From Faecalibacter sp. LW9 (lineage in GTDB: Bacteria; Bacteroidota; Bacteroidia; Flavobacteriales; Weeksellaceae): DNA of 64,000 nt. Under the pieces are notes generated by a model. It was not told the origin of the DNA. It did no database searches and worked only from the letters and a program-made list of their open reading frames with translations. Both the position numbers and the translations under genes were made by a program. Positions 8,865 through 17,878 of the stretch are shown here, one piece after another (positions within the stretch are counted from its first letter, which is position 1; the number at the start of each line of letters is the position of its first letter). Location: positions 372,001 through 436,000 of the forward strand of contig NZ_CP141062.1 of NCBI RefSeq assembly GCF_034661295.1, given 5' to 3'.

Positions 8865-10991
8865 TTATTTTCTTAAATCTTTTAAAACATTGATTGATTC
8901 TTCTAAATAAATGTCTTTTTGAAGTCCTTTGATCCAGTTTTCTCTTCTTGCTTTAAATACAGTATCAATTTTAGATGTTGCTAAATCTTTGGCATTCATC
9001 GCAATTTTTAAGTTGTTTTTGTAATTGTCTAAAGCTTCATATTTTTTGATTTTAGCTTCACGATCTTTACGGTAAGCTTTGTAATCGCTTAAGTTTAATG
9101 GAACTTTTTTCGTGTCTTCCATGGATTTCACAAACTTCATACTCTCATCAATCAATTTTAGATGTTGATTGTTTTTTAAACGCTCAGCACTTTTTGCTTT
9201 GATGACATTCATATCAAATGGGTTTGTCCATTTATTGTACGTTAATGCCCCAATTTGATCCCATGCTAAAGCTTCTGCACGAGCACCTTCATTGATATCA
9301 CTATAAGTGAATTGATCAACCATTGTAATATCAGAATTTACTCCTTTTAATTGTGTTGAACCACCATTAATACGGTAAAATTTCTGAATAGTTAATTTAA
9401 TTGCTCCATATTCATCACTGCGTGAACGTTGGTCTAAAGGTAACATTGTTTGTACAGTTCCTTTACCAAAAGTCTGTGGAGAACCCACAATGACTGCTCT
9501 ACCATAATCTTGCATAGCTGCAGCTAAAATTTCTGATGCTGATGCCGATAATTCATTCACCATAATAACTAAAGGTCCATCATATACAATTCGATCATCT
9601 TTATCTTCATGGATTTTCATCATTCCATCACTACGTTTTACTTGAACGATAGGGACATTTTTGATGAATAAACCTGAAATTTGAACGACTTCTTCTAAAG
9701 AACCACCTCCGTTGTTACGTACATCGAAAACAAGTCCTTTGATGTTTTCTTTCTTAAGAATTTCGATTTCTTTTTCAATATCAATTGAAGGATCACGGCC
9801 TTCTTTTTCTCCCATTGAAGTATAGAACTCTGGTAAATAAATCACCCCATATTTATCACCTTTATCATCCGTTACAATTGATGAACGAGCGAAAACCTCA
9901 TCGTGTTCAATAATATCACGAATAATAGAAATATCTTGAGTTGATCCATCTTTTTTCTTAACTGTCAGAATTACTTCTGATCCTTTTTTACCACGAATCA
10001 AACGAATTGCTTCGTCAAGTAACATTCCAACAATATTTACAGCTTCTCCTTTTTTACCTTGAGCAACTTTGATGATTTGATCTCCAACTTCTAATTTTCC
10101 ACCTTTCCAAGCTGGTCCACCAACCACTAATTCAGCAATTGTAGCATACCCTTTTTTATCTTGTAATTTGGCTCCGATTCCTTCCAATTGTCCAGACATA
10201 GATACATCAAAATCTTCTTTGTCGGTTGGTGAAAAATAAGTTGTATGTGGATCATATAATTCCGTATGAGCATTAACGTAGATGGAGAAATATGTACTTC
10301 TCTTACGTTTCTTCAAACGACGGAAATAATCAGCAATTAATTCTTTGACATCTTCACGCGCAATTTTTTCAATTTCTGCAAAAGGAGTGTCTTTTGTAAT
10401 TTTTACTTCTTTATCATCTGATGCAACCTCAATCGAATCATTTGACTTTTTACCGTCTAAATCATCCTGCATTGAAGTGATTTCTAACATCACATTGTAC
10501 TTTAAGTATTTTCTCCAAAGTTCTTTTAATTCCGCTTTATTTTTAGCGTATGATTGAACTTTAGGATCTAAAATTAATTCTTCTTTTTGATTAAAATCAA
10601 ACGGTTTTTCTAAAACTTCTAAAGCATATTTTTCCGCTTCGTTAATACGAATCATCATGGTATCAACAGTTGTGCGATAAAATGTTAGATTCTCAGTTTT
10701 AAAATAGTCATCTAAATTGTGCTTGTCTTTTGCAAAAGCGTCATAGTCTGTTTGTAAAAGAAAACGTTTAGATGGGTCTAAGTTCTCGATATATTTATTA
10801 AATACATTTTCTGAAAATTTATCATCGATTGTTGCTGGTTTGTAATGAAGATATGAAAGAGTATTTCGAGTATTTTTAATTACTAATTTCTCTTTCTCAT
10901 CGTCATTATCCAACATCGGTTTACAAAAGCAAAAGGCTAGTAAACTCATTGATAAAAACGATAATAAGACATACGTTTTTTTAATTAGCAT
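8865..10991 (-). CDS. prc: Carboxy-terminal processing (tail-specific) protease, family S41
   Basis: A 708-residue periplasmic serine protease of the Prc/Tsp group, which degrades or trims proteins by recognising their C-termini. There is an N-terminal hydrophobic signal with cysteines (possible lipid anchor), a helical N-terminal domain, a PDZ domain (about residues 265-345), the S41 catalytic core and a C-terminal helical region. The Ser-Lys dyad is visible: Ser484 in SASASE and Lys510 in GKGTVQ. The length fits Bacteroidota Prc. It is the first gene of a two-gene unit with an OppC-type permease, compatible with coupling peptide release to peptide uptake (inference). Confidence 0.93.
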   Translation of the reverse strand: MLIKKTYVLLSFLSMSLLAFCFCKPMLDNDDEKEKLVIKNTRNTLSYLHYKPATIDDKFSENVFNKYIENLDPSKRFLLQTDYDAFAKDKHNLDDYFKTENLTFYRTTVDTMMIRINEAEKYALEVLEKPFDFNQKEELILDPKVQSYAKNKAELKELWRKYLKYNVMLEITSMQDDLDGKKSNDSIEVASDDKEVKITKDTPFAEIEKIAREDVKELIADYFRRLKKRKRSTYFSIYVNAHTELYDPHTTYFSPTDKEDFDVSMSGQLEGIGAKLQDKKGYATIAELVVGGPAWKGGKLEVGDQIIKVAQGKKGEAVNIVGMLLDEAIRLIRGKKGSEVILTVKKKDGSTQDISIIRDIIEHDEVFARSSIVTDDKGDKYGVIYLPEFYTSMGEKEGRDPSIDIEKEIEILKKENIKGLVFDVRNNGGGSLEEVVQISGLFIKNVPIVQVKRSDGMMKIHEDKDDRIVYDGPLVIMVNELSASASEILAAAMQDYGRAVIVGSPQTFGKGTVQTMLPLDQRSRSDEYGAIKLTIQKFYRINGGSTQLKGVNSDITMVDQFTYSDINEGARAEALAWDQIGALTYNKWTNPFDMNVIKAKSAERLKNNQHLKLIDESMKFVKSMEDTKKVPLNLSDYKAYRKDREAKIKKYEALDNYKNNLKIAMNAKDLATSKIDTVFKARRENWIKGLQKDIYLEESINVLKDLRK

Positions 10992-11033
10992 AATATGTTA
11001 TTCTTGGATAAAATTGATTTTATAATGTTCTTT

Positions 11034-11041
11034 CAAATATA
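11034..11041 (-). promoter_or_regulatory. -7 promoter element for prc
   Basis: On the minus strand this reads TATATTTG, a full match to TAnnTTTG, 42 nt before the prc ATG. Confidence 0.55.
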
Positions 11042-11107
11042 AACCAAAATACTTATTTATTTTTAAGATTTTTGCATGATCTAAAGAATTCTAAAATAAG
11101 AATAATT

Positions 11108-11872
11108 ATGGAAAGACCATTAATTTTGGTAACAAATGATGACGGAATTACTGCTCCAGGAATACGTCATTTAATTAATATAGCGAAAGAATTAGGAGAA
11201 GTATACGTCGTAGCCCCAAATAGCCCTCAAAGTGGAATGGGACATGCCGTAACGCTGAATAAAGCGATTTTTTGTAATGAAATTGAATCGAAAAGTGGAG
11301 TAAAAGAATTTTCATGTTCAGGAACTCCTGTAGATTGTGTAAAATTAGCAGTAGCACATATTTTACCTCGTAAGCCAGATTTATGCATTTCTGGAATTAA
11401 TCATGGTTCAAATTCATCGATCAATGTGATTTATTCCGGAACAATGTCTGCAGCTGTAGAGGCGGGAATAGAAGGAATTCCTGCAGTAGGATTTTCATTG
11501 GATTCGTTTGATTATAATGCTGATTTTTCAGCAGCGACAACTCAAATCAAAACGATTTTAGATGAAGTGCTTTCGAAAAATATGCCTAAAGGGGTTGTTC
11601 TTAATGTCAATATTCCAGATGTGCCGGCAGAGCAAATCAAAGGAATTAAAGTGTGTCGACAAGCAGATGCCAAATGGGAAGAGAAATTTGATAAACGAGA
11701 GGATCCTCGTGGTAGACAATATTATTGGATGTGTGGTGAATTTGTAAATCACGACAAAGGGGACGATACGGATGTATATGCTATAGAGAATGGATTTATT
11801 TCGGTAGTTCCAGTTCGTTTCGATTTAACTGCTCATCATTTTTTAAGTGAGTTAAAAAATTGGAATTTTTAA
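11108..11872 (+). CDS. surE: 5'/3'-nucleotidase SurE
   Basis: A 254-residue metal-dependent phosphatase that removes phosphate from nucleoside 5'- and 3'-monophosphates. The signature VTNDDG near the N-terminus supplies the metal-binding Asp pair, followed by APNSPQSGMGHAVT, the CSGTPVDCVKLA block and SGINHGSN. A longer frame opens at a TTG at 11072, but the ATG at 11108 puts the ILVTNDDG strand at its usual position right after the start, so 11108 is preferred. It is divergent from prc. Confidence 0.95.
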   Translation: MERPLILVTNDDGITAPGIRHLINIAKELGEVYVVAPNSPQSGMGHAVTLNKAIFCNEIESKSGVKEFSCSGTPVDCVKLAVAHILPRKPDLCISGINHGSNSSINVIYSGTMSAAVEAGIEGIPAVGFSLDSFDYNADFSAATTQIKTILDEVLSKNMPKGVVLNVNIPDVPAEQIKGIKVCRQADAKWEEKFDKREDPRGRQYYWMCGEFVNHDKGDDTDVYAIENGFISVVPVRFDLTAHHFLSELKNWNF

Positions 11873-11885
11873 ACATATTTGAAAT

Positions 11886-11918
11886 AAAAAAGAGCATTCA
11901 GTATGAATGCTCTTTTTT
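11886..11918. terminator. Bidirectional intrinsic terminator between surE and the TPR gene
   Basis: A 15-bp perfect stem (AAAAAAGAGCATTCA and its complement) with loop GTA, which provides a T-run in both directions for two convergent genes. Confidence 0.9.
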
Positions 11919-11937
11919 TATATGAATGGATTCTGAA

Positions 11938-13140
11938 TTATTTTCCAGAAACCGTTTTTCTTTCTAGTGTACGATAATAATCTTCTTTCGCACTATCTTC
12001 GATTGTTCTATATGCAACTGCTAAATTTTTAATCACACTGATATCATTAGGCTCCATTTGATGAATCTTCTCTAAAATAGGGATGATTTCTGTAAATAAA
12101 GCTTTACGTTTAGCAATGTTTTCAGCATAAATTGCTTTTTCTTGCTTAGAGCTTCCTAAGTTATTGTTGATTTTTTCAACATATTCTTTGTCTTTTACTA
12201 AGTATGAAGCAACTAAGTTCTTGTAAGACTCTGTGTGTTTAGGATTTAACTCAATTGATTTCTTGAATAATTCTTTAACACGAGCTTCTTGAGATGCATC
12301 CTCCATTAATAACACTCCTAAATTGTAGTAATTTAAGTGATCAGTTGGATTGATTTTAATGTTTTCTTCAATCTTTGCCTTTAATTTATCGCTATTTCCA
12401 GTTGCTTGATAAATACTAGTCGCTAATGTGTTGATGTCAACATCTTTCGGATATTTTGCTAACGCTTCATCTAAAAATGGATCAGCTTTCTTTAAATTAA
12501 ATAAAGTATTTAAACCTAAAACATATAAGTCACGGTTATAATTCTTTGTTTGATTTGCTGAAATTCCTGTAAAGTTTTTACTCGCTAAATCTTTGATAAT
12601 TTCTAAAGATTTTTCGAACTTATTTCCGTTGTAGTAAGAAATAGCTGCTTGATATTTATAGATGTCTTCTTTTGTTCCTAATGCTTCCACTAAGTTGTAA
12701 ACATTTAAGAATTTTTGACCTGCAACATCATAATTTTTAGCATCTAATGCTGTACTCGCTTCATTTAATTCCTTATTTGCTAATTCAGATACCTGAGATT
12801 GTAATAAGAAACTATATTTCGGCATTAATGCAACTTCTTTAGCTTTTGCATAATTTCCGTTAGCAGTCGCTGCATTTAATTCTTCTTGAGTATAGTAAAA
12901 TTCGTCTTTTTTCGTGTCTTTGTTACGAACTTGCCAAACTTTACCATTCTCGTATTTTGTTAATTTTGCTAAACTTTCGCTTGCTTTTGTTACATCACCT
13001 TTTGCTAAACTTTCTTTAACTAAAGTATTGTATTTTTCTGCTAACTGAGTAGGATTTGTGTTTAACTCCTCTGTATTTACTTGTGCAAATGAAGTTGATA
13101 ATGATAATACTAATCCTAAACTAAATAAGAATTTTTTCAT
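11938..13140 (-). CDS. Secreted TPR-repeat protein of unknown function
   Basis: A 400-residue protein with a clear Sec signal peptide (residues 1-19, ending FAQ). The mature part is almost entirely helical, with several tetratricopeptide-like repeats, for example around residues 138-180 and 270-320 (NYYNLGVLLMEDASQ, ESYKNLVASYL). It is likely a periplasmic or outer-membrane-associated scaffold. It starts 2 nt after the gyrA stop, so it is probably co-transcribed with gyrA, although nothing in the protein suggests a link to DNA topology. No specific family name is claimed. Confidence 0.85.
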   Translation of the reverse strand: MKKFLFSLGLVLSLSTSFAQVNTEELNTNPTQLAEKYNTLVKESLAKGDVTKASESLAKLTKYENGKVWQVRNKDTKKDEFYYTQEELNAATANGNYAKAKEVALMPKYSFLLQSQVSELANKELNEASTALDAKNYDVAGQKFLNVYNLVEALGTKEDIYKYQAAISYYNGNKFEKSLEIIKDLASKNFTGISANQTKNYNRDLYVLGLNTLFNLKKADPFLDEALAKYPKDVDINTLATSIYQATGNSDKLKAKIEENIKINPTDHLNYYNLGVLLMEDASQEARVKELFKKSIELNPKHTESYKNLVASYLVKDKEYVEKINNNLGSSKQEKAIYAENIAKRKALFTEIIPILEKIHQMEPNDISVIKNLAVAYRTIEDSAKEDYYRTLERKTVSGK

Positions 13141-13142
13141 AA

Positions 13143-15722
13143 TTAATCATTCGTTTGATCTTCTTCTGAATTTGTTTCTTCAGTAATTTGATCGTTATTT
13201 AATTCTACATTTGATTCTATTGTACCTTCTGCTGTTTCTGTTGATGCTTCGATTTCTTCTTCAATCTCTTCCTCAACTTCTACTTTTGCAATTGCAGCAA
13301 TCGCATCATTATTTTTTAGATTAATTAATCGAACCCCTTGAGTCGCACGACCCATTACACGGATTTCATCTAAACCTGTACGAATAGCAACTCCTGATTT
13401 GTTGATAATCATTAAGTCATTATCGTTTGTTACAGATTCAATTGCAATTAATTTACCTGTTTTTTCTGTAATATTTAATGTGGTAACACCTTTTCCACCA
13501 CGGTTTGTTTCACGGTAATCTTCGATTGAAGTACGTTTTCCGTAACCTTTTTCAGATACTACTAATACCGTTTCGTTTTCGATGTCCGAAACAACGATCA
13601 TACCAATAACTTCGTTATCCGCTTCTTCACCTAAGTTGATTCCACGAACACCAGAAGCAGTACGACCCATTGGACGAACTTTTTCGTCGTAGAAACGAAT
13701 GGCTTTACCATATTTCGAAGCAATCATAATCTGAGATTTACCATCTGTTAATAAAGCTTCTAATAATGTATCTCCTTCACGAACTGTAATGGCATTGATA
13801 CCGTTTGTACGTGGGCGAGAATATGCTTCTAAAGAAGTTTTCTTAATGATACCATTTTTCGTTACCATGATAACAAAATGGTTATTCACATATTCTTCAT
13901 CCATTAAATCATGCGTGCGAATGTATGCTTTAACTTTATCGTCTGGATCAATATTGATTAAGTTTTGGATGGCACGTCCCTTCGATGTTTTCGATCCTTC
14001 CGGAATTTCGAATACACGCATCCAGAAACATTTTCCTTTTTCTGTAAAGAATAACATGTATTGGTGGTTAGTCGCCACAACCATGTACTCTAAGAAATCT
14101 TCGTCACGCGTTGTTGCCGCTCTGTTACCAACACCACCACGAGATTGTTTACGGTATTCTGATAACGGAGTACGTTTGATGTAACCTAAACGAGAAATAG
14201 TTAAAACTACTTTTTCATCAGGAATTAAATCTTCCATATTTAAGTCACCGCCAGCGAAATTGATGTCTGTACGACGCTCATCACCATATTTTGTGCGAAT
14301 TTCAATCAATTCGTCTTTGATGATTTGCATACGTAACTCTTCATTCGCTAAGATGTCTTGTAAATGTTGGATTGTTTTCATGATTTCTTCGTATTCTGAA
14401 CGAATTTTATCAATTTCTAATCCTGTTAAGGTACGTAAACGCAATTCTAAAATTGAACGAGCTTGGATTTCTGACAATTCAAATGCTTCAATTAATCCTT
14501 GGCGCGCAATTTCTGGCGTTTCAGATTCACGAATGATACGGATTGCACGGTCTAAATCATCTTTAGTACCAATGATTTTCATGTATCCTTCTAAGATATG
14601 CGCACGTTCTTGTGCTTTTCTTAAATCGTATTCAGCACGACGAATAACAACTTCATGACGGTGTTCTACGAAGTGGTGAATTAAATCCTTTAAATTTAAT
14701 TGTTCTGGTCTTCCATTAACTAAGGCAATATTATTTACCGAGAAAGAAGATTGTAATTGTGTATATTTAAATAACTTATTTAAGACAACGTTTGGTACAG
14801 CATCCATTTTAAGCACATAGACGATACGCATCCCTTTACGGTCAGATTCATCACGAATCTCTGCGATACCATCTAATTTACCGTCTTTAATTAATTCTGC
14901 TGTTTTCGCAATCATATCGGCTTTATTCACTTGATAAGGGATTTCAGTCGCGATAATACAATCACGGTTGTGTACCTCTTCAAAATGAGTTTTTGCACGT
15001 AAAACGATACGTCCTCTACCAGTTTCTAAAGCTTGTTTAACCCCATCATAACCATAGATTGTTCCTCCAGTTGGGAAATCAGGAGCTTTTACATATTGCA
15101 TTAATTCATCGATCATGATGTCACGATTTTCGATGTATGCAATTGTACCATCAATAACCTCTGTTAAGTTGTGAGGCGCCATATTCGTCGCCATACCTAC
15201 AGCAATCCCCGATGCTCCATTTACTAATAAAGTAGGGATTTTCGTTGGTAAAACAGTTGGTTCTTGAATTGTATCGTCGAAGTTCAATTGAAAATCGACT
15301 GTTTCTTTATCTAAGTCAGCTAATAATTCGTCTGAAATTTTTTGAAGTCTTGCTTCTGTATAACGCATCGCTGCAGGTGGATCACCATCTACAGAACCGT
15401 AGTTCCCTTGTCCATCAACTAACATATAACGTAATGACCAAGGTTGAGCCATACGTACCATTGCATCATAAACCGAACTATCTCCGTGTGGGTGAAATTT
15501 ACCTAAAACCTCACCAACGATACGCGCAGATTTTTTATAAGCGCGGTTAGAAAAAACGCCTAATTCATACATCCCGAATAATACTCTTCGGTGAACAGGT
15601 TTCAAACCATCACGTACATCTGGAAGGGCACGAGATACGATTACCGACATCGAGTAATCGATATATGCCGATTTCATTTCATCCTCAATGTTGATTGGGA
15701 TCAGTTTTTCTCCTTCAGTCAT
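13143..15722 (-). CDS. gyrA: DNA gyrase subunit A
   Basis: An 859-residue breakage-reunion subunit of the ATP-dependent type IIA topoisomerase that introduces negative supercoils with GyrB. The N-terminal part has the winged-helix domain with the quinolone region ([17 protein letters not shown]: Ser82 and Asp86 correspond to E. coli Ser83 and Asp87, both of the susceptible type) and catalytic Tyr121 in RYTEARL. The C-terminal beta-pinwheel carries GyrA-box-like sequences: QSRGGVG, which is degenerate at the canonical position, and a second NRGGKG. The C-terminal tail is strongly acidic (about residues 815-859). It is the first gene of a unit with a TPR protein. Confidence 0.98.
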   Translation of the reverse strand: MTEGEKLIPINIEDEMKSAYIDYSMSVIVSRALPDVRDGLKPVHRRVLFGMYELGVFSNRAYKKSARIVGEVLGKFHPHGDSSVYDAMVRMAQPWSLRYMLVDGQGNYGSVDGDPPAAMRYTEARLQKISDELLADLDKETVDFQLNFDDTIQEPTVLPTKIPTLLVNGASGIAVGMATNMAPHNLTEVIDGTIAYIENRDIMIDELMQYVKAPDFPTGGTIYGYDGVKQALETGRGRIVLRAKTHFEEVHNRDCIIATEIPYQVNKADMIAKTAELIKDGKLDGIAEIRDESDRKGMRIVYVLKMDAVPNVVLNKLFKYTQLQSSFSVNNIALVNGRPEQLNLKDLIHHFVEHRHEVVIRRAEYDLRKAQERAHILEGYMKIIGTKDDLDRAIRIIRESETPEIARQGLIEAFELSEIQARSILELRLRTLTGLEIDKIRSEYEEIMKTIQHLQDILANEELRMQIIKDELIEIRTKYGDERRTDINFAGGDLNMEDLIPDEKVVLTISRLGYIKRTPLSEYRKQSRGGVGNRAATTRDEDFLEYMVVATNHQYMLFFTEKGKCFWMRVFEIPEGSKTSKGRAIQNLINIDPDDKVKAYIRTHDLMDEEYVNNHFVIMVTKNGIIKKTSLEAYSRPRTNGINAITVREGDTLLEALLTDGKSQIMIASKYGKAIRFYDEKVRPMGRTASGVRGINLGEEADNEVIGMIVVSDIENETVLVVSEKGYGKRTSIEDYRETNRGGKGVTTLNITEKTGKLIAIESVTNDNDLMIINKSGVAIRTGLDEIRVMGRATQGVRLINLKNNDAIAAIAKVEVEEEIEEEIEASTETAEGTIESNVELNNDQITEETNSEEDQTND

Positions 15723-15840
15723 ATCCTTTTGTTATATAAGACGGCTAAGATACAAATTTTAACTACAATTCGGAGTGATATAACTTATCAAATTGAAGAT
15801 TTTATATTTAATTTTGTGTTGTTTAGAAAGAAATAATTTT

Positions 15841-15848
15841 TATATTTG
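15841..15848 (+). promoter_or_regulatory. Upstream rpmH promoter (P1), -7 element
   Basis: TATATTTG followed by C, with a TTG at 15818-15820 that could be the -33 element about 20 nt upstream. It lies between divergent gyrA and rpmH. Confidence 0.5.
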
Positions 15849-15854
15849 CACTTC

Positions 15855-15918
15855 GAAAATTACAAATATTGGAAACGGAGACGGTTTGAATTAATTCATT
15901 ATTACGTTTGTAATTTTC
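15855..15918 (+). promoter_or_regulatory. Structured leader upstream of rpmH: 12-bp inverted repeat
   Basis: GAAAATTACAAA (15855-15866) is perfectly complementary to TTTGTAATTTTC (15907-15918). The 40-nt loop contains a GAATTAATTC palindrome. The stem starts where a transcript from the upstream promoter would begin, so it could be a 5' stem-loop or attenuator. Function unknown. Confidence 0.4.
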
Positions 15919-15952
15919 TAAATTTTGATTTTTGAATTAATAATAATAACTG

Positions 15953-15960
15953 TATATTTG
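15953..15960 (+). promoter_or_regulatory. Proximal rpmH promoter (P2)
   Basis: TATATTTG with TTTTTG 18 nt upstream (ending at 15934) gives a complete -33/-7 pair. The rpmH ATG is 38 nt downstream. Confidence 0.65.
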
Positions 15961-15998
15961 CAACCCCATTCGTGTAATGGCATACAAACTTAGTAAAG

Positions 15999-16157
15999 AT
16001 GAGTAAGAGAACATTTCAACCAAGTAACAGAAAGAAAAGAAACAAACACGGATTCCGTGAGCGTATGGCTACTAAAAACGGGCGTAAAGTATTAGCTGCT
16101 CGTAGAAAGAAAGGTAGAAAAGCATTAACTGTTAGTGACGTTAGAGCTAAAAGATAA
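15999..16157 (+). CDS. rpmH: 50S ribosomal protein L34
   Basis: A 52-codon gene found by direct translation. The protein begins [20 protein letters not shown] and continues with [20 protein letters not shown], the diagnostic L34 sequence: small, extremely basic and Arg/Lys rich. It is a structural protein of the large ribosomal subunit. It has two candidate promoters and a structured leader upstream and an intrinsic terminator downstream. In this genome segment rpmH is not next to dnaA or rnpA, unlike the classical origin-proximal arrangement. Confidence 0.97.
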   Translation: MSKRTFQPSNRKKRNKHGFRERMATKNGRKVLAARRKKGRKALTVSDVRAKR

Positions 16158-16178
16158 TCGCTACAATTCATAAAAAAT

Positions 16179-16212
16179 AAGCTTGAAGGTTTTTCTTTCA
16201 GGCTTTTTTTTT
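16179..16212 (+). terminator. Intrinsic terminator after rpmH
   Basis: Stem AAGCTTGAA / TTCAGGCTT (one G-T pair) followed by nine T. The last T overlaps the ftsE -7 element. Confidence 0.8.
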
Positions 16213-16219
16213 ACATTTG
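16212..16219 (+). promoter_or_regulatory. -7 promoter element for ftsE
   Basis: TACATTTG immediately after the rpmH terminator T-run, 20 nt before the ATG at 16240. It supports that ATG over an upstream TTG frame start. Confidence 0.5.
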
Positions 16220-16239
16220 AAAAAAAGACGGATACTCGT

Positions 16240-16935
16240 ATGGAAGTTAAAAATGTAATTGAAGTAAATCAGTCTTCAATCTATCAACGTAATCATTTGG
16301 TTTTATCGGATGTCAATTTCACTTTAGCAGAAGGGGAATTTGTTTACTTAATCGGTAAAACTGGAAGCGGAAAAAGTAGTTTATTAAAAGTGCTTTACGG
16401 TGACTTACCATTAAAAAATGGAAATGGAAAAGTCGTAGGGATGGACTTGAAAACCTTAAAAACAAGCAAAATTCCAGATTTACGCCGTCATTTAGGAATT
16501 GTATTCCAAGATTTCCAATTGTTAACAGATCGTACTGTTGAGCAAAATTTAATCTTCGTGTTAAAAGCAACGGGATGGAAGGATAAAAAATCAATTGAAT
16601 CTCGTATTGATGAAGTATTAGATTCAGTTGGGATGTTATCTAAAAAGAAAATGATGCCTTTCCGTTTATCAGGAGGTGAGCAACAACGTGTTTCGATTGC
16701 TCGTGCATTATTAAATCATCCTGAATTAATTTTAGCCGATGAGCCAACAGGAAACTTAGATCCTGAAACATCGAATGAGATTATGAATCTTTTATTATCA
16801 GTATCTAAACAAAACAATTGTGCCGTATTAATGGCAACCCATGATTATGATATTATTCGTCGTTATCCAGCACGAATGATTCGTTGTGAGAATGGGAATG
16901 TGATAGAAGTAGCGGCAGAATCGATTGAATTTTAA
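16240..16935 (+). CDS. ftsE: Cell-division ABC ATPase FtsE
   Basis: A 231-residue ABC-type ATPase. With FtsX it links septum assembly to activation of peptidoglycan hydrolases. Walker A is GKTGSGKSS, the signature is LSGGEQQR, and Walker B is LILADEPTGNLD. The frame is open from a TTG at 16183, but that position lies inside the rpmH terminator and before the promoter. The ATG at 16240 (MEVKNVIEV) gives the usual FtsE length. No ftsX is present next to it, so the FtsEX pair is split in this genome. A LolD/MacB-type ATPase is the alternative, but the short length and lone position favour FtsE. Confidence 0.85.
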   Translation: MEVKNVIEVNQSSIYQRNHLVLSDVNFTLAEGEFVYLIGKTGSGKSSLLKVLYGDLPLKNGNGKVVGMDLKTLKTSKIPDLRRHLGIVFQDFQLLTDRTVEQNLIFVLKATGWKDKKSIESRIDEVLDSVGMLSKKKMMPFRLSGGEQQRVSIARALLNHPELILADEPTGNLDPETSNEIMNLLLSVSKQNNCAVLMATHDYDIIRRYPARMIRCENGNVIEVAAESIEF

Positions 16936-16954
16936 TTTTCAATAAAATATATTT

Positions 16955-16988
16955 AAAAGAGAGTTTAAGAAATTAAACTCTCTTTTTT
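16955..16988. terminator. Bidirectional terminator overlapping the end of the GT2 gene
   Basis: A 14-bp perfect stem, AAAAGAGAGTTTAA and its complement, with loop GAAA. The right arm includes the last codons and stop of the convergent glycosyltransferase gene. Confidence 0.85.
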
Positions 16989-17878
16989 GCTTTTATAAAA
17001 AGGTATAATTTATACAAATTGAATAGTTTTAAATTCGGATTTTTACTGTTCAAGTGATCCAAAATTTTAGTTTCATTACGGCGAAAAACATAATAAAATA
17101 ATCCACTTAGACCCAATTGATTGATTTTTTGATAAAAGGATAATAATTTTATACGATGATAATCTTTAGGAGTTATTGTATTATTATCAATCAATTGTAC
17201 AAGATTTTCAGTCGCTAATCGGTTTTTATCGATATAGGATAAATTATCCTCAATGTGATGATTTAAAACAGGATTCTCAATGTGTAAAATAGAAATATTA
17301 CGTTTGGCTAATTCGATTCCAAATAACGTATCTTCATGTCCATATTGTTTCAATGACTCATCAAATAAGATTTCTTGAAATAACGAACGATGTATAATGA
17401 AATTATTTGATTGAAAGCCTAATTTTGGATAACGTTGCCGTATAATGGCGGGCTGACTTTCGATGAATGTTCCATATTTCCAACTTAAGCTCTGCTGAGC
17501 AGAAGGGCATTCGTATGGATAAACACGTCCTCCGTAACAGATAACAGGTCGATATTGCTTTAAGGCATTCAAATAATTTTCGATGAATTGATCATTGTTT
17601 TCGACGGAGCTATCACAATCCATAAATAACAGATAAGGCTGTGTAGCATATTGTAAAAATAAATTACGAATACGCGAACGCCCAACATTATTATTCAATT
17701 GAATGTACTCATGAAGTTGTTGTAAAGATTTATTTTTTTGTCGAAATTCTTCATCTGATGCGTCATCTATTAAGATGATTTCTACTTCTGTATCAAAAAT
17801 GAATTGAATCTGTTTGGTTAAATCATTCACCAAAGGACGTACATCGTAATTATAAATAGGAATACAGATTGAAATCAT
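16973..17878 (-). CDS. Glycosyltransferase family 2
   Basis: A 301-residue inverting GT-A-fold glycosyltransferase, probably cytoplasmic, acting on envelope or surface polysaccharide. Seen: the N-terminal ISICIPIYNYD strand, the nucleotide-binding LIDDASDEEF, NNVGRSRIRN, and the metal-binding DxD-like MDCDSS. The sugar and acceptor cannot be read. The start codon overlaps the stop of the upstream GT4 gene by 4 nt (ATGA), indicating translational coupling in one operon. Confidence 0.88.
   Translation of the reverse strand: MISICIPIYNYDVRPLVNDLTKQIQFIFDTEVEIILIDDASDEEFRQKNKSLQQLHEYIQLNNNVGRSRIRNLFLQYATQPYLLFMDCDSSVENNDQFIENYLNALKQYRPVICYGGRVYPYECPSAQQSLSWKYGTFIESQPAIIRQRYPKLGFQSNNFIIHRSLFQEILFDESLKQYGHEDTLFGIELAKRNISILHIENPVLNHHIEDNLSYIDKNRLATENLVQLIDNNTITPKDYHRIKLLSFYQKINQLGLSGLFYYVFRRNETKILDHLNSKNPNLKLFNLYKLYLFIKAKKRV

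Noticed and set aside
11072-11107. Longer SurE starting at TTG 11072
   Set aside because: The start would fall right at the presumed promoter and adds residues not seen before the conserved ILVTNDDG strand; ATG 11108 fits.
13789-14658. Two plus-strand frames of about 130 codons antisense to gyrA
   Set aside because: They are shadow frames of a strongly conserved gene on the other strand, with no signal, domain or promoter.
15420-15500. Quinolone-resistance mutation in gyrA
   Set aside because: Ser82 and Asp86 (E. coli 83 and 87) are the susceptible-type residues.
16183-16239. Longer FtsE starting at TTG 16183
   Set aside because: That codon lies inside the rpmH terminator stem and upstream of the -7 element at 16212.
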